From assembly GCF_006517535.1 (NCBI RefSeq), contig NZ_VHQH01000039.1:306798-370797 (forward strand): DNA of 64,000 bases, given 5' to 3'. The notes under the pieces were generated by a model. It saw nothing but the letters and a program-made list of their open reading frames with translations. It had not been told where the DNA came from and made no database searches. This DNA is from Schumannella sp. 10F1B-5-1. Its GTDB lineage: Bacteria; Actinomycetota; Actinomycetes; Actinomycetales; Microbacteriaceae. Both the position numbers and the translations under genes were made by a program. Positions 1-9,506 of this stretch are shown one piece after another (position 1 is the stretch's first letter; the number at the start of each line of letters is the position of its first letter).

Positions 1-336
1 GGCCGGCTGCTCGGCCGGGGCCTCCGCGGCGGGCGCGGGCTGCTCAGCGGGCGCTTCGGCAACGGGCTCCGCGGCCGGAGCCGCGTCGCCGCCACCCGAG
101 CCGTCGCCGATCCGCACCAGCGCGGTGCCGACCTCGACGGTCTCGTCCTCGGCGACGAGGATCTCCTCGATCACGCCGGCGACGGGCGAGGGGATCTCGG
201 TGTCGACCTTGTCGGTCGAGACCTCGAGCAGGGGCTCGTCGACCTCGACGCGGTCACCCACCTGCTTCAGCCACCGGGTCACCGTCCCCTCGGTGACGCT
301 CTCGCCGAGTGCCGGCAGGCTGACGGATTCGCTCAT
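1..336 (-). CDS. 2-oxo acid dehydrogenase E2 component, N-terminal part (partial)
   Basis: Dihydrolipoyl acyltransferase of a pyruvate or 2-oxoglutarate dehydrogenase complex; it carries the acyl group on a swinging lipoyl arm. The first 75 or so residues form a lipoyl domain with the lipoylated Lys43 inside [12 protein letters not shown]. An Ala/Pro/Glu-rich flexible linker follows and is cut by the window edge, so the catalytic domain is not visible and pyruvate versus 2-oxoglutarate specificity cannot be decided. The ATG at 336 is preceded by a good AAGGAG ribosome site. It lies 60 bases downstream of lpdA on the same strand, as expected for E2 and E3 of one complex. Confidence 0.9.
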   Translation of the reverse strand, partial: MSESVSLPALGESVTEGTVTRWLKQVGDRVEVDEPLLEVSTDKVDTEIPSPVAGVIEEILVAEDETVEVGTALVRIGDGSGGGDAAPAAEPVAEAPAEQPAPAAEAPAEQPA

Positions 337-396
337 CGGTTGATGCTCCTTAGTGAACGTTCGAGTTCAAGTTTATGTCGGGGTTCCGGCGCCGGG

Positions 397-1770
397 TCAC
401 ATCGCGTGCAGCGGCTTGCCGGCGATCGCCAGGAACGCCTCGCCGAGCGCCTCGTTCTGCGTCGGGTGCGCGTGGATGAAGGGGGCGACGTCCTCGGGGT
501 ACGCCTCCCAGTTCACGGCCAGCTGGGCCTCGCCGATCAGCTCGCCGACGCGGGCGCCGATCATGTGCACGCCGACGACGGGGCCGTCCTTGACGCGCAC
601 GACCTTGATCGAGCCGGAGGTCTCGAGGATGTGGCTCTTGCCGTTGCCGGCGAGGTTGTAGTCGTAGCTCTGCACGGCCTCCTCGCCGTACTTCTCGACG
701 GCCTTGGCGGTGCTCAGGCCGATCGAGGCGACCTCGGGGTCGGAGTAGGTGACCTTCGGGATGTCGCTGTCGGAGACGACGATCGGGTTGAGGCCCGCGA
801 TCTCCTCGGCCACGAAGATGCCCTGCTGGAAGCCGCGGTGGGCGAGCTGCAGGCCGGGGACGATGTCGCCGACGGCGTAGACGCCGGGGATGTTGGTGCG
901 CAGGCGCTCGTCCGTGAGCACGAAGCCGCGGTCCATGGTGATCCCGACCTCCTCGAAGCCGTTGCCGGCGGTCGCGGGGCCGCGGCCCACGGCGACCAGC
1001 AGCAGCTCGGCCTCGACGGTCGTGCCGTCCTCGAGCGTCACGACGACGCCGTTCTCGTGCTGGGTCACGCTCTGGAAGCGGGTGCCGAGCTTGAAGTCGA
1101 TGCCGCGCTTGCGGAACGCGCGCTCGAACTGCTTGCTGACGCTCTCGTCCTCGTTGGGCACGAGGTGGGGGAGCGCCTCGATGATCGTGACGTCGGCGCC
1201 CCAGCTCTTCCAGACGCTCGAGAACTCGACGCCGATGACGCCGCCGCCGAGCACGGCGACCTTCTGCGGCACGAAGTCGAGCTGCAGCGCCTGCTCGGAG
1301 GTGATCACGCGGCCGCCGATCTCGAGGCCGGGGAGGCTGCGCGAGTAGGAGCCGGTGGCGAGGATGACGTTCTTGCCGACGATGGTGTCGTCGCCCACCT
1401 GCACGGTGGTCGGCGAGGTCAGGTGACCGTGACCCTCGATGGTCGTGATCTTGCGCGCCTTGAGCAGGCCCTGCAGGCCCTTCCACTTCGAGGCGATGAT
1501 GCCCTCGCGGTACTCCTTGACCGCGGAGATGTCGATGCCCTGGAACTCGGCCTTCACGCCGAACTTCGCCGACTCGCGGGCGTTGTCGGCGATCTCGGCG
1601 CTGTGCAGCAGCGCCTTGGTCGGGATGCAGCCGACGTGCAGGCACGTGCCGCCGACCTTGCCCTTCTCGATGAGGGCCACGGACTGGCCCAGCTCGGAAG
1701 CGCGCAGAGCCGCGGCGTATCCACCGCTTCCGGCTCCCAGCACGACAAGGTCGAAGTTCTGCTCGGACAC
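397..1770 (-). CDS. lpdA: Dihydrolipoyl dehydrogenase (E3)
   Basis: FAD-dependent E3 subunit that re-oxidises dihydrolipoamide on E2 and passes electrons to NAD. The 457 residues match the usual family length. Visible are the N-terminal FAD-binding GAGSGGYAA, the redox disulfide pair Cys43/Cys48 in GGTCLHVGCIPTK, a second nucleotide-binding GGGVIGVE, and the C-terminal His435/Glu440 pair in HAHPTQNE that acts as catalytic base. The start is GTG at 1770, preceded by GGGAGA. It is probably cotranscribed with the E2 gene downstream. Confidence 0.96.
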   Translation of the reverse strand: MSEQNFDLVVLGAGSGGYAAALRASELGQSVALIEKGKVGGTCLHVGCIPTKALLHSAEIADNARESAKFGVKAEFQGIDISAVKEYREGIIASKWKGLQGLLKARKITTIEGHGHLTSPTTVQVGDDTIVGKNVILATGSYSRSLPGLEIGGRVITSEQALQLDFVPQKVAVLGGGVIGVEFSSVWKSWGADVTIIEALPHLVPNEDESVSKQFERAFRKRGIDFKLGTRFQSVTQHENGVVVTLEDGTTVEAELLLVAVGRGPATAGNGFEEVGITMDRGFVLTDERLRTNIPGVYAVGDIVPGLQLAHRGFQQGIFVAEEIAGLNPIVVSDSDIPKVTYSDPEVASIGLSTAKAVEKYGEEAVQSYDYNLAGNGKSHILETSGSIKVVRVKDGPVVGVHMIGARVGELIGEAQLAVNWEAYPEDVAPFIHAHPTQNEALGEAFLAIAGKPLHAM

Positions 1771-1917
1771 TCAGTGTCTCCCTCGTGCGTCGATGTCGGT
1801 CGCGCCGATGGGGGTGGTCTCGATGCGCGACCTGCGTCTGCAGGGACTTCCCTGCCGATGCTCAACCCTAGTATGACGAAGCCGAGCGGATGCGGCGCGC
1901 GGCCGGGCGCGCCCGCC

Positions 1918-3390
1918 TCAGCCGGCGAAGCCCTCGGCGAGGCGCACGAGCGTGCGCACGGCGATGCCGGTCGACCCCTTGGTGGTCCAGCCGAAGCCGC
2001 GGCCGGTGTGGTTCGCGGCGCCCGCGATGTCGATGTGCGCCCACGGGATCGTGCCCGCGTCGTCGCCCTCCCGGCGACCGATGAAGGTGCGCAGGAAGAC
2101 CCCGGCGAGCAGCATCCCGCCGGCGGTGTTGCCGGGCCGGGCGTTGGCGATGTCGGCGACGTCGGTCTCGAGCGCGGCCCGCAGCTCGCCCGGCAGCGGC
2201 ATGCGCCAGAAGGTCTCGCCCGAGGCGGCGCCGGCGGCGAGCACCTGCTCGCCGATCTCGGCGTCGCCCATGACGGGCACGATCCGCTCGCCCATGGCGA
2301 CCTTCGCGGCACCCGTGAGCGTGGCGATGTCGACGATCGCGTCGGGCTGCTCCTCGCTCGCGGCGACCAGGCCGTCGGCGAGCACGAGGCGCCCCTCGGC
2401 ATCGGTGTTCAGCACCTCGACGGTCTTGCCGCCGCGGATCGTGAGCACGTCGTTGGGGCGGATGGCGGTGCCCGACGGCAGGTTCTCGGCCAGGCACAGG
2501 CGCGTGGTGATGCGCACGAGGAGCCCGAGGCGCGCGGCGGCGATCGTCGCGGCCAGCACCGAGGCAGCCCCCGTCATGTCGTACTTCATGCCGACCATCG
2601 AGCCGGCGGGCTTGAGCGAGAGGCCGCCCGAGTCGAACGTGATGCCCTTGCCGACGAGGGCGAGATGGCGGCTTGCGCCCTCGGGGGCGTAGCGCAGCAC
2701 GACGAGGCGCGGCCCGCGGCTCGAGCCCTGGCCGACGCCGAGGATGCCGCCGTAGCCGCCGTCGGCGAGCGCGGCCTCGTCGAGCACCTCGATCTCGATC
2801 GGCAGTCCGGCGACGAGCTCGCGGGCGCGGTCGGCGAAGCTCTCGGGATAGAGGGCGTTCGGCGGCGTCGTGACCAGGTCGCGCACCGTGTGCACGGCCT
2901 CGGCCAGGGCGGCCGCGCGCTCGACGGCGTCGTCGGACGCGGCACCGTGCACCGTGATCTGCTGCACGGCGGGACGCGTCGGCGAGGTCTTCTGCGCCGC
3001 GAAGACGTAGGCGCCCGTGGCGGCGCCCTCGAGGATCGCCGCGGTCGCCTCGGCCGAGTCGGCGGGCAGCGCGATCGCGATGCTCTCGACGCCGGCCAGT
3101 TGACGCGCGGCGGCTCCGGCGGCGTAGCGCAGCGCATCCACGTCATCGCTCGATCCGAGACCGACGAGCGCGAGGCTCGCCGAGAAACCGGTGGGGGCCG
3201 GGATGCGCGTCAGCTCGTCCTGGCCGCCGCCCACGCCGATCGCCTCGAGCTCGGCGGTGCCCAGCTCCGTGCCCTCGGGCCACCCGACCGCCACCGGTCC
3301 GTCGGCGCCGGCTCGGACGCCGACGACCACCACCTCCGCGGAGCTGTCGACGACGGAATCGGTGCTGACGGACAGGCGGGGGAGGGTCAT
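1918..3390 (-). CDS. pepA: Leucyl aminopeptidase (M17 family)
   Basis: Cytosolic two-metal aminopeptidase releasing N-terminal residues from peptides. The C-terminal catalytic half carries the metal ligands and active-site residues in order: Lys248 and Asp253 (VGKGITFDSGG), Lys260, Asp271, Asp330, Glu332 and Arg334 (NTDAEGRL). The N-terminal 165 residues form the variable M17 domain. The 490 residues are normal for the family. Start ATG at 3390 fits a -10 hexamer six bases upstream (leaderless). The region from 1771 to 1917, between its stop and lpdA, shows no gene. Confidence 0.95.
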   Translation of the reverse strand: MTLPRLSVSTDSVVDSSAEVVVVGVRAGADGPVAVGWPEGTELGTAELEAIGVGGGQDELTRIPAPTGFSASLALVGLGSSDDVDALRYAAGAAARQLAGVESIAIALPADSAEATAAILEGAATGAYVFAAQKTSPTRPAVQQITVHGAASDDAVERAAALAEAVHTVRDLVTTPPNALYPESFADRARELVAGLPIEIEVLDEAALADGGYGGILGVGQGSSRGPRLVVLRYAPEGASRHLALVGKGITFDSGGLSLKPAGSMVGMKYDMTGAASVLAATIAAARLGLLVRITTRLCLAENLPSGTAIRPNDVLTIRGGKTVEVLNTDAEGRLVLADGLVAASEEQPDAIVDIATLTGAAKVAMGERIVPVMGDAEIGEQVLAAGAASGETFWRMPLPGELRAALETDVADIANARPGNTAGGMLLAGVFLRTFIGRREGDDAGTIPWAHIDIAGAANHTGRGFGWTTKGSTGIAVRTLVRLAEGFAG

Positions 3391-3396
3391 GCGGCC

Positions 3397-3402
3397 AGCC
3401 TA
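3397..3402 (-). promoter_or_regulatory. Leaderless -10 element of pepA
   Basis: TAGGCT lies six bases before the pepA ATG, so transcription should begin at or next to the A of the start codon. No clear -35 element is visible. Confidence 0.6.
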
Positions 3403-3492
3403 GCCAGCGCGCGGTGACGCTCTCCGCGTCGTGTTCGCTGTCGGCGTTCGGCCGACGTCGGCGCCGCCCGGCGTCGCCCGGATGCCCGCCCG

Positions 3493-3498
3493 TAGACT
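3493..3498 (+). promoter_or_regulatory. Leaderless -10 element of the PAC2 gene
   Basis: TAGACT followed by CGGAGG and the ATG at 3505. The GGAGG touches the start codon and is too close to work as a ribosome site, which favours leaderless initiation. Confidence 0.6.
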
Positions 3499-3504
3499 CG
3501 GAGG

Positions 3505-4416
3505 ATGCTCGATCCGCGCGACCTCTACGACGTCCGACTCGCCGACGCCGACGTGCCGCGCGGGCTCCCGCTGATCGCCGCGCTGACCGGTTTCGCCGAC
3601 TCCGGCGGCGCCGTGAGCCAGCTCACCTCCTACTTCCGCGACACGCTCGAGTCGACCGAGGCGGTGGTGTTCGAGAACGACATCCTGCTCGACTACCGCG
3701 CCCGTCGACCGGTCGCGCTGTTCGACCAGGACCACATCTCCGAGATCACGCCGGCGACGCTGACGCTGTCGCTCGTCGAGGACGAGCTCGGTCAGCCCTT
3801 CCTGCTGCTGAGCGGCTACGAGCCCGACTTCCGATGGGAGTCGTTCATCGCGGCGATCGCGCAGCTCATCGAGCGCTACGGCGTCGCGAGCGCGACCTGG
3901 GTGCACGCCATCCCGATGCCCGTGCCGCACACCCGCCCGCTCGGCGTCACCGTGAGCGGCAACCGCGCCGATCTCATCGAGTCGATGTCGGTCTGGCGCC
4001 CGCGCACCCAGGTGCCGTCGAACGTGCTGCACGTGCTCGAGCACCACCTGCAGAGCACCGATCTGCCGACGGCGGGCTTCGTGCTGCTGGTGCCGCACTA
4101 CCTCGCCGACACGGAGTACCCGGCGGCGGCGATCGCGGGCCTGGAGAGCATCAGCGCCGCGACCGGACTCATCTTCCCGACCGACCGCCTGCGCGAGGAG
4201 AACCGCGACTTCCTGACCAAGGTCGAGGAGCAGGTCGGCGGCAACGATGAGCTGCAGCAGCTGGTCGCGACGCTCGAGACGCGCCACGACAGCTACATGG
4301 AGGACAACCCGCTGCCGTCGCCGCTCGTCGCGGAGGACGGCACGGTGCCGAGCGCCGACTCGATCGCCGCGGAGCTCGAGCGCTTCCTCGCCTCCCGTCG
4401 GCCCGACGAGGACTGA
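3505..4416 (+). CDS. PAC2 family protein
   Basis: Belongs to the PAC2 (proteasome assembly chaperone 2-like, DUF75) family, recognised from the N-terminal pattern PLIAALTGFADSGGAVSQL and overall organisation. Actinobacterial members have no firmly established biochemical role; the name comes from eukaryotic homologues, and the link to proteasome assembly here is only an inference. The 303-residue protein is acidic, has no signal peptide or membrane segment, and ends in a helical tail. It is divergent from pepA and 80 bases upstream of the MFS gene. Confidence 0.85.
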   Translation: MLDPRDLYDVRLADADVPRGLPLIAALTGFADSGGAVSQLTSYFRDTLESTEAVVFENDILLDYRARRPVALFDQDHISEITPATLTLSLVEDELGQPFLLLSGYEPDFRWESFIAAIAQLIERYGVASATWVHAIPMPVPHTRPLGVTVSGNRADLIESMSVWRPRTQVPSNVLHVLEHHLQSTDLPTAGFVLLVPHYLADTEYPAAAIAGLESISAATGLIFPTDRLREENRDFLTKVEEQVGGNDELQQLVATLETRHDSYMEDNPLPSPLVAEDGTVPSADSIAAELERFLASRRPDED

Positions 4417-4483
4417 CAGCCGCCCCGGTCGGCGGGCCGCCTCGCCGCCCGGCCGACGCGCGGATCGGCGTCGCCGGCACCGC

Positions 4484-4489
4484 TAGCGT
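4484..4489 (+). promoter_or_regulatory. Leaderless -10 element of the MFS gene
   Basis: TAGCGT lies six bases before the GTG at 4496. No ribosome-binding sequence is present, which supports this start. Confidence 0.55.
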
Positions 4490-4495
4490 CCTGGT

Positions 4496-5812
4496 GTGAA
4501 CTCGCTGCGCTCCTGGATCGTGCTCGGGGGAGCGGTTCTCGCCTACCTCGTGTCGGTCACGCAGCGCACCTCCTTCGGCGTCGCGGGCGTGCCGGCGACC
4601 GAGCGCTTCGACGTCTCCGCCTCGGCGATCTCGACGGTCGCCGTCGTGCAGGTGGTCGTCTACGCCGCCATGCAGGTGCCGGTCGGCGTGCTCGTCGACC
4701 GCATCGGCTCGAAGTCGCTGCTGCTGCTCGGTGCGGCCCTGATGGCCGGCGGAACCCTGCTGCTCGCCTTCTCGACCTCGCTTGGCGCGGCCCTGGTGGC
4801 CCGGATGCTGGTGGGCGCCGGCGATGCGGTCACCTTCGTGTCGGTCATCCGGCTCCTCCCGTTCTGGTTCCAGGGCCGGATCGTCTCCCAGCTCTCGCAG
4901 TGGATCGGCACGGTCGGCCAGCTCGGTCAGATCCTGTCTGCGCTGCCGTTCGCGCTGCTCCTGCGCGAGGCGGGCTGGACCCCGGCGTTCTCGGTGCTCG
5001 CGGGGGTCTCGGTCGCCGCCGGTCTCGTCGTGCTGGTGACGGTGCGCCGCGGCGAGCCGCAGCCGCTGACCGGCCCGATGCCGACGGGTGGGATGGGCGC
5101 GCGCCTGCTCGCCTCGCTGCGCCGGCCCGGCACGCAGCTCGGCTTCTGGGTGCACCTCATCGGCGGCACGCCGACGAACGTCATCGCGATCCTCTGGGGC
5201 TATCCGATGCTGACCGCCGGTCTCGGCTACGGACCCGGTCCGGCGGCGGCGATCATGTCCCTGCTCGCCGTGGGCGCGCTGATCTGGGGCCCGCTGTTCG
5301 GCTTCCTGATCGCGCGCTTCCCGCTGCGGCGCAGCTCGCTCATCCTCGTCGTCGTGACCGGGATCGCGGTCGCGTGGGCCGTGCTGCTGCTCTGGCCCGG
5401 CACGCCGCCCCTGCCGGTGGTCGTGCTCTTCTTCCTCGCCGTCTCGGCCGGCGGCCCCGGATCGCTCATCGGCTTCGACGTCGCCCGCAGCTTCAACCCG
5501 AGTCACGCCTTCGGCTCGGCCTCGGGCATCGTCAACGTCGGCGGCTTCACGGGCGGCTTCGTCAGCATGCTGCTGGTCGGCGTCACCCTCGACTCGCTGC
5601 ATGGCGCGGGTGTCACCGCGTCGCTCTACGACTTCGACGGCTTCCGCATCGCGCTGATCGTGCCCGGTGCGATCGTCGCGCTCGGCATCGTCGGGCTGGT
5701 GGTCGCTCGCCGGCGCACGCGGGCCCGGATGTACGCGGAATCGGGAATAGAGGTGGCCCCGCTGTGGGTTGCACTGTTCCGACGCTGGCGCGCCGGTCGC
5801 ACCTCCGGATAG
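4496..5812 (+). CDS. MFS transporter
   Basis: Integral membrane carrier of the major facilitator superfamily, 438 residues with about 12 hydrophobic segments. The loop after helix 2 reads VGVLVDRIGSKSLLLLG, the usual MFS GxxxDRxG-type signature. The substrate cannot be told from sequence; the general form resembles nitrate/nitrite-type and other sugar- or drug-type MFS carriers. The C-terminus is basic (RRRTRARMY, RRWRAGRTSG) and cytoplasmic. It starts with GTG, has its own leaderless promoter, and ends about 100 bases before the rpoD leader. Confidence 0.85.
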   Translation: MNSLRSWIVLGGAVLAYLVSVTQRTSFGVAGVPATERFDVSASAISTVAVVQVVVYAAMQVPVGVLVDRIGSKSLLLLGAALMAGGTLLLAFSTSLGAALVARMLVGAGDAVTFVSVIRLLPFWFQGRIVSQLSQWIGTVGQLGQILSALPFALLLREAGWTPAFSVLAGVSVAAGLVVLVTVRRGEPQPLTGPMPTGGMGARLLASLRRPGTQLGFWVHLIGGTPTNVIAILWGYPMLTAGLGYGPGPAAAIMSLLAVGALIWGPLFGFLIARFPLRRSSLILVVVTGIAVAWAVLLLWPGTPPLPVVVLFFLAVSAGGPGSLIGFDVARSFNPSHAFGSASGIVNVGGFTGGFVSMLLVGVTLDSLHGAGVTASLYDFDGFRIALIVPGAIVALGIVGLVVARRRTRARMYAESGIEVAPLWVALFRRWRAGRTSG

Positions 5813-5873
5813 CCGGTTCCAGCACGACGAGCGAGAGAAGTTCGCCGCGGCGTCACGCACGGGCTGACACCTG

Positions 5874-5882
5874 TGCGATAAT
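5874..5882 (+). promoter_or_regulatory. Extended -10 promoter of the sigma factor gene
   Basis: TGC directly precedes GATAAT, an extended -10 element about 100 bases upstream of the start codon. No good -35 hexamer is present at the proper distance, as is common for extended -10 promoters. Confidence 0.5.
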
Positions 5883-5913
5883 CGGTAGCTACAGACCCTG
5901 TCGAACCCATCAT

Positions 5914-5931
5914 GCGGCGCTTTCGCGCCGC
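5914..5931 (+). promoter_or_regulatory. Stem-loop in the 5' leader of the sigma factor mRNA
   Basis: GCGGCGC and GCGCCGC pair perfectly (7 bp) around a TTTC loop. It lies in the predicted untranslated leader and is not followed by a T-run, so it is not an obvious terminator. Its function is unknown. Confidence 0.45.
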
Positions 5932-5983
5932 GGGGCTTGACAAGGGTCTTAGTACTGCCCAGAAAGCCCGGGAAGGGGAGCGC

Positions 5984-7345
<1,362 letters not shown>

Positions 7346-7347
7346 GA

Positions 7348-8718
7348 GTGGGTCTGCTCGACGTCGTCGCGATCGCCGCCGGGCGCATCACGCGACGCGC
7401 CGTGCTGACGCTGCGTCCCGGGGGAGCCACGGCGATCCCGGGCCGCGTCGTCGAGCGCCTCTCGCCGGGCCTGCTGGGCCGCATCCTGTCGCAGCCGCGC
7501 CTCGTCGTGGTGAGCGGATCGAGCGGCAAGGGCACCACGACGAAGATGCTCGTCGCGATCCTCGAGGCGCACGGCCTCGACCTGTTCACGAACAAGTACG
7601 CGGGCAACATCACCCGCGGCATGCTCTCGGAGCTGCTGCGCGTCGTCGACTGGCGCGGACGCTTCCCGCACGAGTGGGCCGTGATGGAGATGGACGAGGG
7701 CTACTCGGCGCTGACGACCGAGAAGGCCCGCGCCGAGGTCACCGTGCTGATCAACGTGATGGTCGACCAGGTGCACCGCTGGGGTCAGCCCGAGCGGGTC
7801 GCCGCCTACCTCGAGCGCACCGCGCGTCAGACCACGGGCACGCTCGTGGTGAACCGCGAGGACCCGCAGCTGCGCCGCGTCGTGTCCCGGCTCCCGGAGC
7901 GCGGCGCGCAGCTGCGCACCTTCGGTGTGTCCGCCGAGGTGCAGTCGTCGCTGCGCCACGGCCTCGGCTCGGCTCCCGACTTCGCCGAGGGCGAGGCGCG
8001 GATGCCCGATCCCGTCGCCGAGTCGGTGGTCGTGGGCTACGGCGGCAGCACCGCCACCGTCGAGCTCAGCTCCGCCGACGGCGCCGGCCCCGCGACCCTC
8101 GTGGACGTCGAGCTGCCGAGCCGCGGCATCCACCTCGCCGTCGACTCCGCCGCCGCGCTCGAGGGTGCGCGCGCGATCCTCGGCGATCGCTTCGACCCGC
8201 AGGTCGCGGCGGCCGCTCTCGCCGATGCTCCTGTGGTCTTCGGCCGCGGAGAGCGAGCGCGCGTGCGCGGCGAGGTCGCCGAGTTCGTGCTCGCCAAGAG
8301 CCCGACCGCCTCGCAGGTGAACGTGGATGCGCTCGAGCCGGGCACCGCGCAGATCGCGGTCGTCATGGGCAAGGACATCCCCGACCCGTCGCTGCTCTGG
8401 CTCATCGACTGGACGCCGGTCGGCCGTGCCGCGATCGTCGGCGGGATGCAGGCCTGGGATGCCGCGCTGCGTCTCGGCTACGACGAGGTCGAGATCGACG
8501 CGATCGAGGAAGACGTCGAGATCGCGACCGACCGCTTCTTCGCCCTGCCCGCGCCCGCTGCGGGGGGCGGCGTCAAGACCGTGCTCTACTCCGCGGAGGG
8601 GATGCGCCGCATGCGCCGCCACCTGGGCCTGTTCGACGCCGACACCGAGACGATCCGCACCGACGCGCCGGCATCGGGTTCGAGCGTCGCCACGACCGAG
8701 GACGGAGACGACGCATGA
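7348..8718 (+). CDS. murT: MurT-like Mur ligase homologue (DUF1727), zinc ribbon absent
   Basis: Canonical MurT activates the alpha-carboxyl of D-Glu in lipid II with ATP, and its partner GatD supplies ammonia. The 456-residue protein keeps the Mur-ligase P-loop GSSGKGTTTK (57-66) and an Asp354 in LLWLIDWTPV that aligns with the Asp MurT contributes to the GatD triad. It has no cysteine at all, so the Cys4 zinc ribbon of characterised MurT proteins is missing. The usual KNPAG-type motif reads AKSPTASQ. The GTG start is two bases after the sigma factor stop, and the gene overlaps gatD by ATGA. Probably functional but altered in chemistry. Confidence 0.88.
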   Translation: MGLLDVVAIAAGRITRRAVLTLRPGGATAIPGRVVERLSPGLLGRILSQPRLVVVSGSSGKGTTTKMLVAILEAHGLDLFTNKYAGNITRGMLSELLRVVDWRGRFPHEWAVMEMDEGYSALTTEKARAEVTVLINVMVDQVHRWGQPERVAAYLERTARQTTGTLVVNREDPQLRRVVSRLPERGAQLRTFGVSAEVQSSLRHGLGSAPDFAEGEARMPDPVAESVVVGYGGSTATVELSSADGAGPATLVDVELPSRGIHLAVDSAAALEGARAILGDRFDPQVAAAALADAPVVFGRGERARVRGEVAEFVLAKSPTASQVNVDALEPGTAQIAVVMGKDIPDPSLLWLIDWTPVGRAAIVGGMQAWDAALRLGYDEVEIDAIEEDVEIATDRFFALPAPAAGGGVKTVLYSAEGMRRMRRHLGLFDADTETIRTDAPASGSSVATTEDGDDA

Positions 8719-9497
8719 GCGCGACGACCGTGCGGCTCGTGCACGTCTATCCCGAGCACTTCGACATCAACGGCGACAGCGGCAACGCCCTGACGGTGCG
8801 CAAGCGCCTCGAGTGGGCCGGCTTCGACGTCGAGCTCATCGAGCCGACGCCGGCCGGCGGCTGGCCGAGCGAGACCCCCGACCTCGTGCTGGTCGGCGGC
8901 GGGACGCTCGCCGCGCAGCGCGCCGCGCTCGCGCCCCTGCGCGCCGAGGCCGCCCGCCTGGGCGATTGGATCGCCGCCGGCGTGCCGCTGCTCGCGGTCG
9001 CGGGCGGACTCCAGCTGGCGATGAGCCGCATCCGCTTCCCGGGCGACGGCGAGGCCGAGCAGGATGGGATCGGGCTGTTCGCGGGCCTCAGCGAGCCGAG
9101 CGCGGAGCACCGCACCGGACCGCTCGTGCTCGACTCGGCCGCGCACGGCCGTCTCTTCGGCTACCTGAACCTCGCCCAGACCGCCGTGCTCGACGCCGGG
9201 CAGCAGCCCTTCGCGCGCGTGCTGCACGGCGAGGCGAACGGGGCAGCCACGACGGCCGAGGACGCGGCGGCGGCCTTCGACGGCGCCGTGAACGGCACGG
9301 CGATCGGCAGCCACAGCCACGGCCCGCTGCTGCCGCGCAATCCCGGCCTCGCCGACCACCTGATCACGACGGCCCTCGCTCGCCGTGGCATCGAGGGCTA
9401 CGCACTCGGCGAGAAGCACCTCCGGGTCGACGACTACGCGCGCCGCGCCCGCGAGGCGATCACCGCGCGGCTCAAGCTGGCCGACGCGACCGCCTGA
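8715..9497 (+). CDS. gatD: GatD-like glutamine amidotransferase homologue without the catalytic cysteine
   Basis: Class I glutaminase-fold partner of MurT, 260 residues, translationally coupled to murT by a four-base overlap. The fold markers are clear: NGDSGNALTVRKR near the N-terminus and the His region SHSHGPLLPRNP (catalytic-type His202). The nucleophile elbow that reads like CGGYQ in active enzymes is AVAGGLQ here, with Ala96 (codon GCG) at the Cys position, and the protein contains no Cys. Glutamine hydrolysis by the usual mechanism should be impossible. The frame is open throughout with neighbour-like codon use, so decay is unlikely. Inference: a pseudo-glutaminase acting as structural or substrate-binding subunit. 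Confidence 0.88.
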   Translation: MSATTVRLVHVYPEHFDINGDSGNALTVRKRLEWAGFDVELIEPTPAGGWPSETPDLVLVGGGTLAAQRAALAPLRAEAARLGDWIAAGVPLLAVAGGLQLAMSRIRFPGDGEAEQDGIGLFAGLSEPSAEHRTGPLVLDSAAHGRLFGYLNLAQTAVLDAGQQPFARVLHGEANGAATTAEDAAAAFDGAVNGTAIGSHSHGPLLPRNPGLADHLITTALARRGIEGYALGEKHLRVDDYARRAREAITARLKLADATA

Positions 9498-9506
9498 GCC
9501 TCCGGC

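Noticed and set aside
340-3417. A 1025-residue plus-strand open frame over lpdA and pepA
   Set aside because: It is the antisense shadow of two well-supported genes; its composition (Arg/Leu/Asp/Ala only) and lack of motifs are typical of such shadows in high-GC DNA. The same holds for 4169-7306, 11015-13357, 22860-26135 and 29665-31719.
5937-5965. TTGACA after the sigma factor hairpin as a promoter
   Set aside because: No -10 hexamer lies at 16-18 bases, and the resulting leader would be very short.
8994-9020. A sequencing error or frameshift as the reason for the missing GatD cysteine
   Set aside because: The frame is continuous, the flanking motif GG-LQ is in register, and a Cys codon would require two base changes from GCG. 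The whole protein also has no Cys, as does MurT.
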